64,000 bases of DNA, taken from NCBI RefSeq assembly GCF_015553625.1, contig NZ_JADNGY010000005.1, positions 1-64,000 of the forward strand. The letters are read 5' to 3'. The notes beneath the pieces are model-generated. The model was given only the letters and a program-made list of their open reading frames with translations. It was not told where the DNA came from and made no database searches. The number at the start of each line of letters is the position of its first letter. The first letter of the stretch is position 1. The stretch is from Streptococcus australis (GTDB lineage Bacteria; Bacillota; Bacilli; Lactobacillales; Streptococcaceae). Positions 25,216 to 34,166 of this stretch are shown piece after piece. Made by a program: the position numbers and the translations under genes.

Positions 25216-25764
25216 ATGCAATTTGAAGAAAAAACCATTGAGCGCAAGGAGATTTATCAAGGACCGATTTTCCAAGTCGTCACAGATCAAGTGGAACTAC
25301 CTAGCGGAAAAGGTCAAGCGCAGCGTGATTTAATCTTCCATAATGGAGCAGTAGCGGTTTTGCCGATCACAGAAGATGGTAAAACGATCTTGGTCAAGCA
25401 GTACCGCAAGGCGATCGAAAGGACTTCTGTAGAGATTCCAGCAGGGAAGTTGGAAAAGGGTGAAAATGCGGATCCTCAAGCAGCTGCTCTGCGTGAATTG
25501 GAAGAAGAAATTGGTTACACAGCGGATCTAGAGTTGTTGTATGATTTTTATTCTGCCATTGGATTTTGTAACGAGCGGATCAAACTCTATGTTGCGACCA
25601 ACTTAAAAAAAGTGGAAAATCCTCGCCCTCAAGATGAAGACGAGACCTTGGAACTCCTTGAGGTGACTTTAGCAGAAGCTGAGGATTTGATCCAAACGGG
25701 TGATATCTGTGATGCTAAAACCATCATGGCAGTTCAATATTGGAAACACCTACAAAACAAATAA
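25216..25764 (+). CDS. ADP-ribose pyrophosphatase (Nudix)
   Basis: A 182-residue Nudix enzyme of the NudF type. The box GKLEKGENADPQAAALRELEEEIGY has all consensus residues, and the flanking RDLIFHNGAVAVLPI and YKEAIER-like arms (here QYRKAIERTSVEIPAG) are characteristic of ADP-ribose pyrophosphatases, which recycle ADP-ribose to AMP and ribose 5-phosphate. AGGAG precedes ATG 25216. It lies 9 nt after glmU and 18 nt before a small membrane protein gene. Confidence 0.9.
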   Translation: MQFEEKTIERKEIYQGPIFQVVTDQVELPSGKGQAQRDLIFHNGAVAVLPITEDGKTILVKQYRKAIERTSVEIPAGKLEKGENADPQAAALRELEEEIGYTADLELLYDFYSAIGFCNERIKLYVATNLKKVENPRPQDEDETLELLEVTLAEAEDLIQTGDICDAKTIMAVQYWKHLQNK

Positions 25765-25782
25765 AGAATAGAGGAGACACCG

Positions 25783-26121
25783 ATGGGCAAACCTTTATTA
25801 ACAGATGAAATGATTGAGCGGGCAAACCGGGGAGAAGCTATCTCTGGTCCCCCGCTCTTTGATGAGGAAGAAACAAAAATTCTCCCGACAGGAAACAGGG
25901 GATTTGGTTATGAACGGCCAGTGACTTCAAGGGAAGTAGATAGTGGACGTGGAGCATCGTATCCTCAGGAGACTATTCCGATCAGAGTCCAACCTACTGT
26001 GACCAAGAGCCGTCGGATTGAGAACCAAAAAGATGAGGTGATTCAATCAAAATTGAATAAGATCTTATTTTGGGTCATCCTGCTCCTCATCTTGTTAATT
26101 CTTGCAATTTGGCGCCTATAA
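25783..26121 (+). CDS. Small tail-anchored membrane protein
   Basis: A 112-residue protein with a polar, Pro- and charge-rich N-terminal 85 residues and one C-terminal helix ([20 protein letters not shown]), predicting a cytoplasmic domain anchored at its C-terminus. It occupies the conserved position between the Nudix gene and mtnN in mitis-group streptococci. No functional family is recognised. AGAGGAG precedes the ATG. Confidence 0.75.
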   Translation: MGKPLLTDEMIERANRGEAISGPPLFDEEETKILPTGNRGFGYERPVTSREVDSGRGASYPQETIPIRVQPTVTKSRRIENQKDEVIQSKLNKILFWVILLLILLILAIWRL

Positions 26122-26148
26122 GGAGCGTCTACCAAAGGAGTAACGAAT

Positions 26149-26841
26149 ATGAAAATTGGAATCATTGCGGCCATGCCCCAAGAGTTAAAAATCTTAGTGG
26201 AAGCTTTGAAGAATGGAGAGAAACATCTTCGCCTAGGAAAAGTTTACTATACAGGATCGATTGGGCGCCATGAGGTGGTCTTGGTTGAAAGTGGCATCGG
26301 CAAGGTCATGTCAGCCATGAGTGTGGCTGTTTTGGCCAATGATTTTAAAGTGGAAGCCATTATCAATACAGGTTCTGCAGGTGCTGTAGCACCAGGGATG
26401 GATGTTGGAGATATCGTCCTTGCGGACAAATTGGTCTACCACGATGTTGATGTGACAGCTTTTGGTTATGCCTATGGCCAGATGGCAGGGCAACCACTCT
26501 ACTTTGAATCCAGCCGTTATTTTGTATCAGAGATGAAAAAAGTTCTAGCTGAGGAACAAACACCAACCCATGTAGGCCTGATTGCGACTGGAGATAGCTT
26601 TATCGCGAGTGAAGAAAAAGTCGCAGCGATTCGAGAACATTTCCCAGAAGTATTGGCCGTTGAGATGGAAGGGGCAGCCATTGCCCAAGCGGCTCATGCA
26701 GCCGGCCGTCCTTTCATGGTCATTCGGGCTATGAGTGACACGGCAGATCATGCAGCTAATATCTCTTTTGATGAATTTATCGTAGAGGCTGGCGAGCGCT
26801 CTGCTCAAACCTTGATTACTTTCTTGAAGAGATTGGTGTAA
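26149..26841 (+). CDS. mtnN: 5'-methylthioadenosine/S-adenosylhomocysteine nucleosidase
   Basis: A 230-residue enzyme (Pfs/MtnN) that cleaves adenine from S-adenosylhomocysteine and methylthioadenosine, feeding methyl-cycle recycling and the AI-2 pathway with LuxS. Seen: MKIGIIAAMPQELK, ESGIGKVMSAM, NTGSAGA, and VEMEGAAIAQAA with MSDTAD (catalytic Asp). Length is standard. AAAGGAG precedes ATG 26149. A strong hairpin terminator follows. Confidence 0.96.
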   Translation: MKIGIIAAMPQELKILVEALKNGEKHLRLGKVYYTGSIGRHEVVLVESGIGKVMSAMSVAVLANDFKVEAIINTGSAGAVAPGMDVGDIVLADKLVYHDVDVTAFGYAYGQMAGQPLYFESSRYFVSEMKKVLAEEQTPTHVGLIATGDSFIASEEKVAAIREHFPEVLAVEMEGAAIAQAAHAAGRPFMVIRAMSDTADHAANISFDEFIVEAGERSAQTLITFLKRLV

Positions 26842-26880
26842 AATAAACAATAGAGTCAAGATGTCTCTAATATAAGTAGA

Positions 26881-26930
26881 AAGTGGGATAGAATGAAGAT
26901 CATTTACAATTCATTCTGTCCCACTTCCTT
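26881..26930 (+). terminator. Long-stem terminator after mtnN
   Basis: AAGTGGGATAGAATGAA (26881-26897) pairs with TTCATTCTGTCCCACTT (26910-26926) with one wobble, giving a 17-bp stem. Its GTGGGA/TCCCAC base is shared with the repeats at 23521 and 32673. Confidence 0.8.
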
Positions 26931-26967
26931 TTCTGAAGCCGATTCCTTCAGAAATAGACTGACTTCA

Positions 26968-26976
26968 TGCTATAAT
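26968..26976 (+). promoter_or_regulatory. Extended -10 promoter of nth
   Basis: TGCTATAAT with hexamer 26971-26976, 27 nt before the nth start. Confidence 0.55.
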
Positions 26977-27003
26977 AAAGTCTAGAAATGCAAAGGAGAA
27001 GTT

Positions 27004-27633
27004 ATGGTCTTATCAAAAAAAAGGGCACGTCATGTGATTGAAGAAATTATTGCCCTATTTCCGGATGCTCAACCAAGTTTGGATTTTCGCAACCATTTTG
27101 AATTATTAGTAGCGGTGATGCTCTCTGCTCAAACAACGGATGCGGCGGTTAATAAGGCAACTCCTGCCTTGTTTGAAGCCTTCCCAACTCCTCAAGCCAT
27201 GGCGGTCGCCAGTGAAGCCGACATTGCCAAGCATATTTCCAAATTAGGCCTCTATCGCAATAAGGCTAAATTTCTCAAAAAATGTGCCCAACAATTGTTG
27301 GATAACTTTAATGGCCAAGTGCCTCAGACACGGGAGGAGCTGGAGAGTTTAGCCGGAGTGGGACGCAAAACAGCCAATGTGGTCATGAGTGTAGGTTTCG
27401 GAATTCCTGCCTTTGCTGTTGATACCCATGTAGAGCGGATTTGCAAGCACCATGACATCGTCAAGAAATCAGCAACCCCATTAGAAGTGGAAAAACGGGT
27501 GATGGACGTTCTTCCTCCTGAACGCTGGCTCCCAGCTCATCAGGCGATGATCTATTTTGGACGGGCTATCTGCCATCCTAAAAATCCCGAATGTGATCAC
27601 TATCCGCAACTCTATAACTTTAAAGACATTTAA
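27004..27633 (+). CDS. nth: Endonuclease III (DNA glycosylase/AP lyase)
   Basis: A 209-residue base-excision repair enzyme that removes oxidised pyrimidines. The helix-hairpin-helix LAGVGRKTANVVMSVGF carries the catalytic Lys, and AFAVDTHVERI the catalytic Asp. The usual C-terminal 4Fe-4S loop (C-x6-C-x2-C-x5-C) is incomplete: ICHPKNPEC keeps two Cys, but the last two positions read DHYPQLYNF, so no cluster can form. The protein ends shortly after. It has its own promoter and a shared terminator. Confidence 0.93.
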   Translation: MVLSKKRARHVIEEIIALFPDAQPSLDFRNHFELLVAVMLSAQTTDAAVNKATPALFEAFPTPQAMAVASEADIAKHISKLGLYRNKAKFLKKCAQQLLDNFNGQVPQTREELESLAGVGRKTANVVMSVGFGIPAFAVDTHVERICKHHDIVKKSATPLEVEKRVMDVLPPERWLPAHQAMIYFGRAICHPKNPECDHYPQLYNFKDI

Positions 27634-27660
27634 AAAGCGAGGTCTAATGACTTCGCTTTT
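27633..27660. terminator. Convergent terminator of nth and the XRE gene
   Basis: AAAAGCGAGGTC and GACTTCGCTTTT form a 12-bp stem with a TAAT loop and one wobble. A- and T-runs on both sides serve both strands. Confidence 0.85.
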
Positions 27661-28252
27661 ATTTGATAGGGAAGAAAGTAAGTAAGAGCCAAGAAATCAG
27701 TAGAGTAATAGCGCCAACTCCAAGGCAAAATAGAATAGGAAGGATGATTCTTTGGTAGGGAGCTTTACCCCTTTCTTCCGCTTCTTCAATCTCGCTCAGA
27801 CTGCGTCCTTGTTCATAGGCGACAATCTGGCGATAAGTACGAAGATTATGCTTTTTCTTGAATTTCTCAATGCGTAGGGCATAGAATAAAGCGACAGCAA
27901 GAATCAAGCAACTAATAGCGATGCCGTATCCATCCAAATAAAGAATGAGGGGAGTGCTGATGATAGGACTGCCAATTAGCAGTAAGCTAAAGACCACTTC
28001 ATCTTTTTTATAGCTCATAAATTCTTGGTCGTGAATAATTTGTTTCATGGTTTCCAAATCTCCTTTGACTAGTTTGTCCAATGACACTTCAAAGACCTTG
28101 CTTAGTAAGAGAAGGTTTTGAATATCAGGATAGGTTGCGCCGCGTTCCCAGTTGGAAATGGATTGACGGCTGACAAAGATGATTTCAGCTAATTCGTCTT
28201 GAGATAAGTTTTTCTCTTTACGATAGTGCTGGATTTGTTTCCCGACTTGCAT
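27659..28252 (-). CDS. XRE-family regulator with C-terminal membrane helices
   Basis: A 197-residue protein. Residues 5-60 form a Cro/CI helix-turn-helix (KNLSQDELAEIIFVSRQSISNWERGATYP). The rest has about four membrane segments (near 90-105, 108-125 and 170-195), so DNA binding is membrane-linked. Such regulators are common in Firmicutes and often respond to envelope state. It is transcribed away from the VOC and exoA genes in the same direction, with a gap of 170 nt. Its stop codon is inside the shared terminator. Confidence 0.85.
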   Translation of the reverse strand: MQVGKQIQHYRKEKNLSQDELAEIIFVSRQSISNWERGATYPDIQNLLLLSKVFEVSLDKLVKGDLETMKQIIHDQEFMSYKKDEVVFSLLLIGSPIISTPLILYLDGYGIAISCLILAVALFYALRIEKFKKKHNLRTYRQIVAYEQGRSLSEIEEAEERGKAPYQRIILPILFCLGVGAITLLISWLLLTFFPIK

Positions 28253-28394
28253 AAGATTTCCTCGCTTCCTGATTTCATTCTACTAAATTTTATAAAAAAG
28301 GGCTATCAAAGTTCTTTGACATGTTGATTTCATAGGCTTTAACAAAGGTTTTTACCACTGGATTTACAGGTCTGTCAATTTATATTTCCCTATT

Positions 28395-28423
28395 GAAAAA
28401 GGGGCCAGTAGCCTCCTTTTTCT
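28395..28423 (-). terminator. Terminator of the exoA-VOC unit
   Basis: Read on the minus strand: AAAAAGGAGGC, a short loop, then GGCCCCTTTTT, immediately after the VOC stop codon. Confidence 0.75.
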
Positions 28424-28809
28424 TATTCACTAAATCGTAAAAAGTAACCATCTGGATCCAAAATCGCAAATTCATGGGGATAAATAAAGCTATCCCCCAC
28501 TCGAAATTTTCTTTTTGTTAGGGGACGATGGATAGGATATTTAGCTTCCAGCAGTTTTTGGTGGAGCTGAGGGACATCCTTGATGCCAAAGGAAATATTG
28601 ACACCGCGTCCGAAAGGATAAGTCAATTGGGATAATTCTTCTGTACTGCCTTCTTCTAGCATAAGTTGGCAGTCTTCAAGCGAGAGGAAGAGAAATTTCT
28701 CCTCTGGACGTTCGTATTCGACGGAGAATCCCAGCAAGTCGCAGTAGAAGTGGTGGGATTTTTCGATGTCAGATACTACAAATTCAGGAATGACAGCTTG
28801 ATAGTCCAT
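28423..28809 (-). CDS. VOC-family protein (glyoxalase/bleomycin-resistance fold)
   Basis: A 128-residue vicinal-oxygen-chelate protein: IPEFVVSDIEKSHHFYCDLLGFSVEYE at the start and FAILDPDGYFLRFSE at the end, the typical paired beta-alpha-beta-beta-beta modules. Metal-ligand residues can be proposed (His in the first module, Glu at the end), but the reaction is not predictable. It is co-directional with exoA and starts 11 nt after it. Confidence 0.88.
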   Translation of the reverse strand: MDYQAVIPEFVVSDIEKSHHFYCDLLGFSVEYERPEEKFLFLSLEDCQLMLEEGSTEELSQLTYPFGRGVNISFGIKDVPQLHQKLLEAKYPIHRPLTKRKFRVGDSFIYPHEFAILDPDGYFLRFSE

Positions 28810-28820
28810 TAGCGTTCTCC

Positions 28821-29648
28821 TTAGAGCTCAATCTCCATGACAATCGGTGTATGATCTTGACGGGCACCGGAGTCAATCATAGCTGATTTGGTCACCTTAT
28901 CCGCAACTCGGTTAGAAGTGAGCCAGTAGTCAATTCTCCATCCTGTATTGTTGATTTTTGAAGTCTTGCTACGTTGTGCCCACCAAGTATATTGATCTGG
29001 AAGGTCCCCATGCAAGTGGCGGAAAGTATCAGTGAATCCTTTGGCTAGCAAGTTGGTGAAGCCAGCGCGCTCTTCGTCGGTAAAGCCTGGGGAACGACGG
29101 TTGCTGGCTGGATTGGCCAAGTCGATTTCCTTGTGGGCTACGTTGTAGTCTCCTGTTGCCAGGACAGGTTTTTGCTGGTCTAGTTCTGCCAAGTAGTCTG
29201 CATATTTGGCATTCCAGATTTGGCGTTCTTCTAAGCGTTTGAGCCCATCTCCAGCATTCGGAGTATAGACCTGGGTCACAAAGAAGTCATCAAATTCAAG
29301 AGTAATAATGCGACCTTCGAGGTCCATAGTAGAAGGAGCACCGATTTCTGGGAAGCTTACTGTTGGTGTCAATTCTTTTTTGTAGAGGAACATGGTTCCT
29401 GCATATCCTTTACGAGCGGGTTCTACAGATGACCGCCAAGTGTTTTCATATCCAGGGAAAAGTTCTTCTAAGACCTCTAAGTGTTTTTTCGTTGGTCCTT
29501 TGGCAGATAATTTTGTTTCCTGGATGGCAATGATATCCGCATCCTCGGCTACCAAGGTTTGGAGGACGTCTTGCGAGAGCTTCGCGCGCGCAGAGTCACT
29601 CGTCAAGGCGGCATTCAATGAGTCAATATTCCATGAGATTAGTTTCAT
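28821..29648 (-). CDS. exoA: Exodeoxyribonuclease III / AP endonuclease
   Basis: A 275-residue member of the exonuclease-endonuclease-phosphatase family. Motifs in order: LISWNIDSLNAAL, IIAIQETKLS (metal Glu), VYTPNAGDGLKRLEER, GDYNVAHKEIDLANP (catalytic Asp/Asn) and SGARQDHTPIVMEI (Asp-His). It repairs abasic sites and removes 3'-blocking groups. Length equals pneumococcal ExoA. AAAGGAA precedes the ATG on the minus strand. Confidence 0.96.
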   Translation of the reverse strand: MKLISWNIDSLNAALTSDSARAKLSQDVLQTLVAEDADIIAIQETKLSAKGPTKKHLEVLEELFPGYENTWRSSVEPARKGYAGTMFLYKKELTPTVSFPEIGAPSTMDLEGRIITLEFDDFFVTQVYTPNAGDGLKRLEERQIWNAKYADYLAELDQQKPVLATGDYNVAHKEIDLANPASNRRSPGFTDEERAGFTNLLAKGFTDTFRHLHGDLPDQYTWWAQRSKTSKINNTGWRIDYWLTSNRVADKVTKSAMIDSGARQDHTPIVMEIEL

Positions 29649-29846
29649 ATCGTTTCCTTTACTAACTTTGTCGATGCTTCTATTATACCAAAAAATATCC
29701 AGTCTCCTGTCTCTTGTGATTTGATGAAGGATCCGCTTTTGGTAGAAAATTGTTTATATTGTTCATATTGCTAAAAGAATAGTTGCCATGGAGTTCACAA
29801 TGGCTATTTTTTTATCCGGTCTAGCGACTCGCGTCTGGATGAAATG

Positions 29847-29855
29847 TGCTATAAT
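29847..29855 (+). promoter_or_regulatory. Extended -10 promoter of pbp2B
   Basis: TGCTATAAT with hexamer 29850-29855, about 110 nt upstream of the pbp2B start; the -35 is weak. Confidence 0.55.
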
Positions 29856-29964
29856 GGAGGTTGAGTTTAAAATAGAAATATTCCTCAGGTTCCCTTTAAA
29901 GTTATCCTATTTTTAGGTTGCCTTGATAGGGGCTGGGGCTGAGAATCCAGATGAAAGGAGAGGT

Positions 29965-32046
29965 ATGGCTCGAAAATCGAAACGTTCAAAAAAAGCGAAT
30001 GCGAAGGTGAGAAAATTTGATAATCGGTGGATTACTAGGCGACTTTATTTACTATTCAGCATTGTTTGTACCCTCTTTCTGATTTTAATTGCTCGACTAG
30101 GGTACATGCAGATTACTCATCAAGGCTTTTATACACAAAAATTAGCAAAAGCTACCAAAAAACATTTAACAAGAGGAAGTATCCGGGGACAGATTTATGA
30201 TGCTTCTGGTCAGCCGCTGGTAGAGAATGTCGATAAGAAGGTCTTGTCCTTTACACGTAGCAATAAATTTACTGCGGAAGAGATGCGTCAAACAGCACAG
30301 CTTCTCCTAAATTACGTAAGCGTGTCAAATCCTCAAGTCACCAAGCGTCAAGAAATTGACTTTTATCTCGCAAACACAGAAGTCTACAAAGAAGTAGTGG
30401 ACAAACTGCCGAAGGAGGAACGCATCGATACGGATGGTAACCCACTTCCAGAAGCGAAAATCTACCAGTATGCGGTGGACAGTATTGACCCAGCTAAATT
30501 AGGCTATACGGATGAAGAAAAAAAGGCCATCTATCTCTTTAGCCAAATGAATGCAGTCGAAAACTTCGCCAGTGCTACGATTGTGACGGATCCGATGTCC
30601 GATGAGCAGGTGACGACAGTCAAAGATCATTTAAAAGAATTTCCAGGATTTGAAGTGATCACGAGTTGGGATCGAAAAGTAGTCGATAGTCCTTTGGCTT
30701 CTATTGTCGGTAGTGTGTCGACAGAGCAAGCCGGTCTACCAGCTGAAGAAGCCGATGATTATTTGGAAAAAGGCTACGCCTTAAATGATCGCGTCGGAAC
30801 TTCTTATTTAGAAAAACAATATGAGTCTGTCCTCCAAGGAGAACGGGTTGAAAAAGAGATCCATTTGGACAAGAACGGCAATGTCGAAAAGATCGAAACC
30901 CTCTCAAAAGGAAGCAAGGGAAATAATATCAAGCTTTCGATTGATTTGGATTTCCAAAGAGGAGTGGAAGACATCTTGAAGAAGTCCTTCCAGGCAGAAT
31001 TAGCTGCTGGCAATGCGACCTACTCAGAAGGAGTCTATGCTGTTGCCTTGGATCCAAAAACGGGTAAAATCCTTGCTATGGCGGGGATGAAGCATGAAGC
31101 AGGTTCACAAGATCTTACCCCTGATGCTTTAGGAACAGTGACCAATGTCTTTGTCCCAGGATCTGTCGTTAAAGCGGCTACCTTGACAGCGGGATGGGAA
31201 AATGGGGTGATTTCTGGGAATCAAGTCTTATTGGATCAACCAATTTCATTTTCTGGCTCAGCTCCAATCACTTCCTGGTTCACCCAGTTTGGAAGCCGAG
31301 AAATCAATGCGGTACAAGCGTTAGAATATTCTTCCAATACCTATATGGTGCAGATTGCTCTTAATTTAATGGGCCAACCCTATCAGCCCAATATGACCTT
31401 AAAGACGGATCAATTGGATCCTGCTATGGAGAAACTGCGTTCGACTTTCGCCTCCTATGGTCTGGGAACAGAAACAGGGATTGACCTTCCGAACGAATCG
31501 ACGGGCTACGTTCCCAAAGAGTATACTATTGGCAATTACTTAACAGACGCTTTTGGTCAGTTTGATAACTATACGCCTATGCAGTTGGCTCAATATGTTG
31601 CAACCATTGCCAACGATGGGAAGCGCGTGGCTCCACACCTGGTCCAAGGGATCTATGAAAATGACGCCAAGGGAGGCTTGGGCCCTCTGAAAGAAGAGAT
31701 TGCAACAAAAGAACTCAATCAAGTGGCTCTAACCCCCGAAAATCTAGCCATCATCAAACAAGGTTTTTATCAGGTTGTATACGGAACCAGTGGCTTAACA
31801 ACTGGTAAAACCATCGGAGAAGGTGCGTCAGTTCCAATCAGTGCGAAGACCGGGACTGCAGAAACATTTGTAAATGGTGGGACCCCTGCTGTAAATACCA
31901 ATGTCATCGCCTATGCTCCATCTGAAAATCCTCAGATTGCAGTTGCAGTGGTCTTTCCTCACAACACCAATCTCCAAGCGACAGTTAGTCACAGTATTAC
32001 CAGAGAGATTATCAATCTCTACCAGCAAAAACATCCTATGAATTAG
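29965..32046 (+). CDS. pbp2B: Penicillin-binding protein 2B (class B transpeptidase)
   Basis: A 693-residue bitopic membrane protein: cytoplasmic basic tail (1-22), one membrane helix (about 27-45), dimerisation domain, and transpeptidase domain with SVVK (400-403, active Ser), SSN (456-458) and KTG (628-630). It cross-links peripheral peptidoglycan during cell elongation and is a main beta-lactam target. The residue after SSN is Thr, as in penicillin-susceptible pneumococcal PBP2b. I start at ATG 29965 (AAGGAG upstream); the frame is open from a TTG at 29923. recR follows after 10 nt. Confidence 0.95.
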   Translation: MARKSKRSKKANAKVRKFDNRWITRRLYLLFSIVCTLFLILIARLGYMQITHQGFYTQKLAKATKKHLTRGSIRGQIYDASGQPLVENVDKKVLSFTRSNKFTAEEMRQTAQLLLNYVSVSNPQVTKRQEIDFYLANTEVYKEVVDKLPKEERIDTDGNPLPEAKIYQYAVDSIDPAKLGYTDEEKKAIYLFSQMNAVENFASATIVTDPMSDEQVTTVKDHLKEFPGFEVITSWDRKVVDSPLASIVGSVSTEQAGLPAEEADDYLEKGYALNDRVGTSYLEKQYESVLQGERVEKEIHLDKNGNVEKIETLSKGSKGNNIKLSIDLDFQRGVEDILKKSFQAELAAGNATYSEGVYAVALDPKTGKILAMAGMKHEAGSQDLTPDALGTVTNVFVPGSVVKAATLTAGWENGVISGNQVLLDQPISFSGSAPITSWFTQFGSREINAVQALEYSSNTYMVQIALNLMGQPYQPNMTLKTDQLDPAMEKLRSTFASYGLGTETGIDLPNESTGYVPKEYTIGNYLTDAFGQFDNYTPMQLAQYVATIANDGKRVAPHLVQGIYENDAKGGLGPLKEEIATKELNQVALTPENLAIIKQGFYQVVYGTSGLTTGKTIGEGASVPISAKTGTAETFVNGGTPAVNTNVIAYAPSENPQIAVAVVFPHNTNLQATVSHSITREIINLYQQKHPMN

Positions 32047-32056
32047 AAAGGAAGCT

Positions 32057-32653
32057 ATGCTCTATCCAACACCTATCGCAAAATTAATTGAAAGTTATTC
32101 GAAGCTCCCTGGTATTGGGATCAAGACGGCAACTCGTCTGGCCTTTTATACCATCGGAATGAGTGATGATGATGTCAATGAGTTTGCTAAAAATCTCTTG
32201 TCAGCAAAGCGGGAATTAAGCTATTGTTCCATCTGTGGGAACCTAACAGATGAAGAAGAGTGTGCCATTTGTCGAGACGAGACTCGCGATCCATCGACCA
32301 TCTTAGTGGTGGAAGATAGTCGAGATGTGTCGGCCATGGAAAATATCCAGGAGTACCACGGACGCTACCATGTCCTTCATGGCTTGATTTCGCCCATGAA
32401 TGGGGTCGGACCGGATGATATTAATCTCAAGTCCTTGATCACACGATTAATGGATCATGAGGTCCAAGAAGTGATTGTGGCGACCAATGCAACAGCAGAT
32501 GGGGAAGCAACTTCTATGTATATCTCACGCGTCCTCAAACCAGCTGGTATCAAAGTGACCCGCCTGGCACGTGGATTAGCCGTCGGAGCCGATATCGAGT
32601 ATGCGGATGAAGTGACCCTTCTTCGAGCGATTGAAAATCGAACCGAGTTATAA
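32057..32653 (+). CDS. recR: Recombination protein RecR
   Basis: A 198-residue protein with an N-terminal HhH ([18 protein letters not shown]), a four-Cys zinc finger (C-SIC...C-AIC between 57 and 72) and a TOPRIM domain ([16 protein letters not shown]). RecR acts with RecO/RecF in loading RecA at gaps. Length is standard. It is cotranscribed with pbp2B, as in other streptococci, and is followed by a dispersed repeat with a terminator hairpin. Confidence 0.97.
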   Translation: MLYPTPIAKLIESYSKLPGIGIKTATRLAFYTIGMSDDDVNEFAKNLLSAKRELSYCSICGNLTDEEECAICRDETRDPSTILVVEDSRDVSAMENIQEYHGRYHVLHGLISPMNGVGPDDINLKSLITRLMDHEVQEVIVATNATADGEATSMYISRVLKPAGIKVTRLARGLAVGADIEYADEVTLLRAIENRTEL

Positions 32654-32672
32654 GCGGTTACAGAGAGGCTGG

Positions 32673-32899
32673 GACAAAAGTCCTAGCCTCTCAATTATTT
32701 TTTGATTGTCGAGCAAGACGCAGTGGTTGAGTGGGCTCTTTGTTCGCTTTTTAAGCTCCAAATATGACCTAATGAGGGAAACAAAGTTTCCTTTATCTGC
32801 AACCTTCAACAGTCTCCCAGACTGTTGAAGCTGTGCGGAGGTGGGACGACGAAATCGAATTCTAACGAATGACTGATTTCTGTCCCACTCTCTTTTTGT
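32673..32899 (+). repeat. Dispersed intergenic repeat (long form) with terminator hairpins
   Basis: Blocks in order: GAGGCTGGGAC...GTCCTAGCCTC hairpin, GACGCAGTGGTTGAG, TTTATCTGCAACCT, CAACAGTCTCCCAGACTGTTG hairpin, GTGGGAC...GTCCCAC hairpin with a T-run. It matches 23521-23757 block for block and 36-113 (other strand) in its first third. The 378-nt gap between recR and ddl holds only this repeat, the ddl promoter and the leader. Confidence 0.8.
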
Positions 32900-32939
32900 T
32901 TTTTAGGTGTTCTCCCTCGTTTTCTTTCTTTTTAAAGTG

Positions 32940-32948
32940 TGGTATACT
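32940..32948 (+). promoter_or_regulatory. Extended -10 promoter of ddl
   Basis: TGGTATACT (hexamer 32943-32948) with the same TGTGGTATACTAGA context as the cshA promoter. The leader to ddl is about 77 nt. Confidence 0.6.
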
Positions 32949-33031
32949 AGAGGGACGAACTCGTATGTGAGGAGTGCTTTTGATAAGTCGATTATGAAGC
33001 ACAAAATTAAACAAAGGATTAGGACCAAACG

Positions 33032-34078
33032 ATGGCAAAAGAAAAAATAGTACTTCTTTATGGTGGCCGTAGCGCAGAGCGTGAAGTGTCGGTACTTTCA
33101 GCTGAAAGCGTCATGCGGGCGATTAATTATGACAAGTATTCGGTCGAGACCTATTTCATTACTCAGGCTGGGGACTTCATCAAGACCCAAAGCTTTGAAG
33201 AGAAGCCTGCTGAAACCGAACGCTTAATGACCAATGAAACCATTGATTGGGACGCAAAAGTATCTCCGAGCAGCATCTACCAAGAAGGAGCGGTTGTCTT
33301 TCCAGTCCTTCACGGACCGATGGGCGAAGATGGATCGGTTCAAGGATTCTTAGAAGTCTTGAAACTCCCTTATGTGGGTTGTGATATCCTTTCTTCTAGT
33401 GTAGCTATGGATAAGATTACTACGAAACGGGTCCTAGAATCTGCAGGGATTCCACAAGTTCCTTATGTGGCTGTCCTTGAAGGAGACGACCTAGAGGCTA
33501 AGATTGCCTTGATCGAAAAAGAATTAACCTATCCGGTCTTTACCAAGCCTTCTAATATGGGCTCTAGTGTTGGGATTTCAAAAGCAGAGAACCAAGCAGA
33601 ACTCCGTCAGTCTTTGGAATTGGCCTTTAAATACGATAGCCGTGTTCTGGTTGAGCAAGGTGTCGTAGCGCGCGAAATCGAAGTGGGACTATTAGGCAAC
33701 TACGATGTGAAAAGTACCCTCCCTGGTGAAGTGGTCAAAGATGTAGCCTTTTATGACTACGAAGCTAAATACATCGATAATAAGATTACGATGGCAATTC
33801 CGGCTGAAATCCCAGCAGAAGTTGCAGCGACTATGCGTCAGAATGCCGAATTGGCCTTCCGTGCTATTGGTGGCAAAGGTCTCTCTCGTTGTGATTTCTT
33901 CTACACAGAGGATGGAGGCATCTACTTGAATGAGCTCAATACCATGCCAGGATTTACCCAATGGTCTATGTATCCTTTACTTTGGGATAACATGGGCTTG
34001 GCCTATTCTGATTTAATCGAGCGCTTGGTAGAATTAGCCAAAGAAACCTTTGAAAAGCGTGAAGCGCACTTGCTTTAA
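33032..34078 (+). CDS. ddl: D-alanine--D-alanine ligase
   Basis: A 348-residue ATP-grasp enzyme that makes the D-Ala-D-Ala end of the peptidoglycan stem peptide. Seen: [47 protein letters not shown] (nucleotide-binding), and [18 protein letters not shown] (metal ligands). The residue in the specificity region is consistent with Ala rather than lactate, but this was not modelled. It precedes murF, its pathway partner, with a hairpin between them. Confidence 0.96.
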   Translation: MAKEKIVLLYGGRSAEREVSVLSAESVMRAINYDKYSVETYFITQAGDFIKTQSFEEKPAETERLMTNETIDWDAKVSPSSIYQEGAVVFPVLHGPMGEDGSVQGFLEVLKLPYVGCDILSSSVAMDKITTKRVLESAGIPQVPYVAVLEGDDLEAKIALIEKELTYPVFTKPSNMGSSVGISKAENQAELRQSLELAFKYDSRVLVEQGVVAREIEVGLLGNYDVKSTLPGEVVKDVAFYDYEAKYIDNKITMAIPAEIPAEVAATMRQNAELAFRAIGGKGLSRCDFFYTEDGGIYLNELNTMPGFTQWSMYPLLWDNMGLAYSDLIERLVELAKETFEKREAHLL

Positions 34079-34084
34079 GAAACT

Positions 34085-34156
34085 GTTCCTAGCGGGAGTG
34101 GGAGATGAAGTCAACTCATAGAGGAGTCACTTTTCTTCCTGCTCCCACTTTTTAGA
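34085..34156 (+). terminator. Terminator-like hairpin between ddl and murF
   Basis: GGGAGTGGGAG near 34094 pairs with CTCCCAC followed by TTTTT near 34145. The long loop suggests partial termination; murF has no separate strong promoter that I can see. Confidence 0.55.
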
Positions 34157-34166
34157 GGAGAATACC

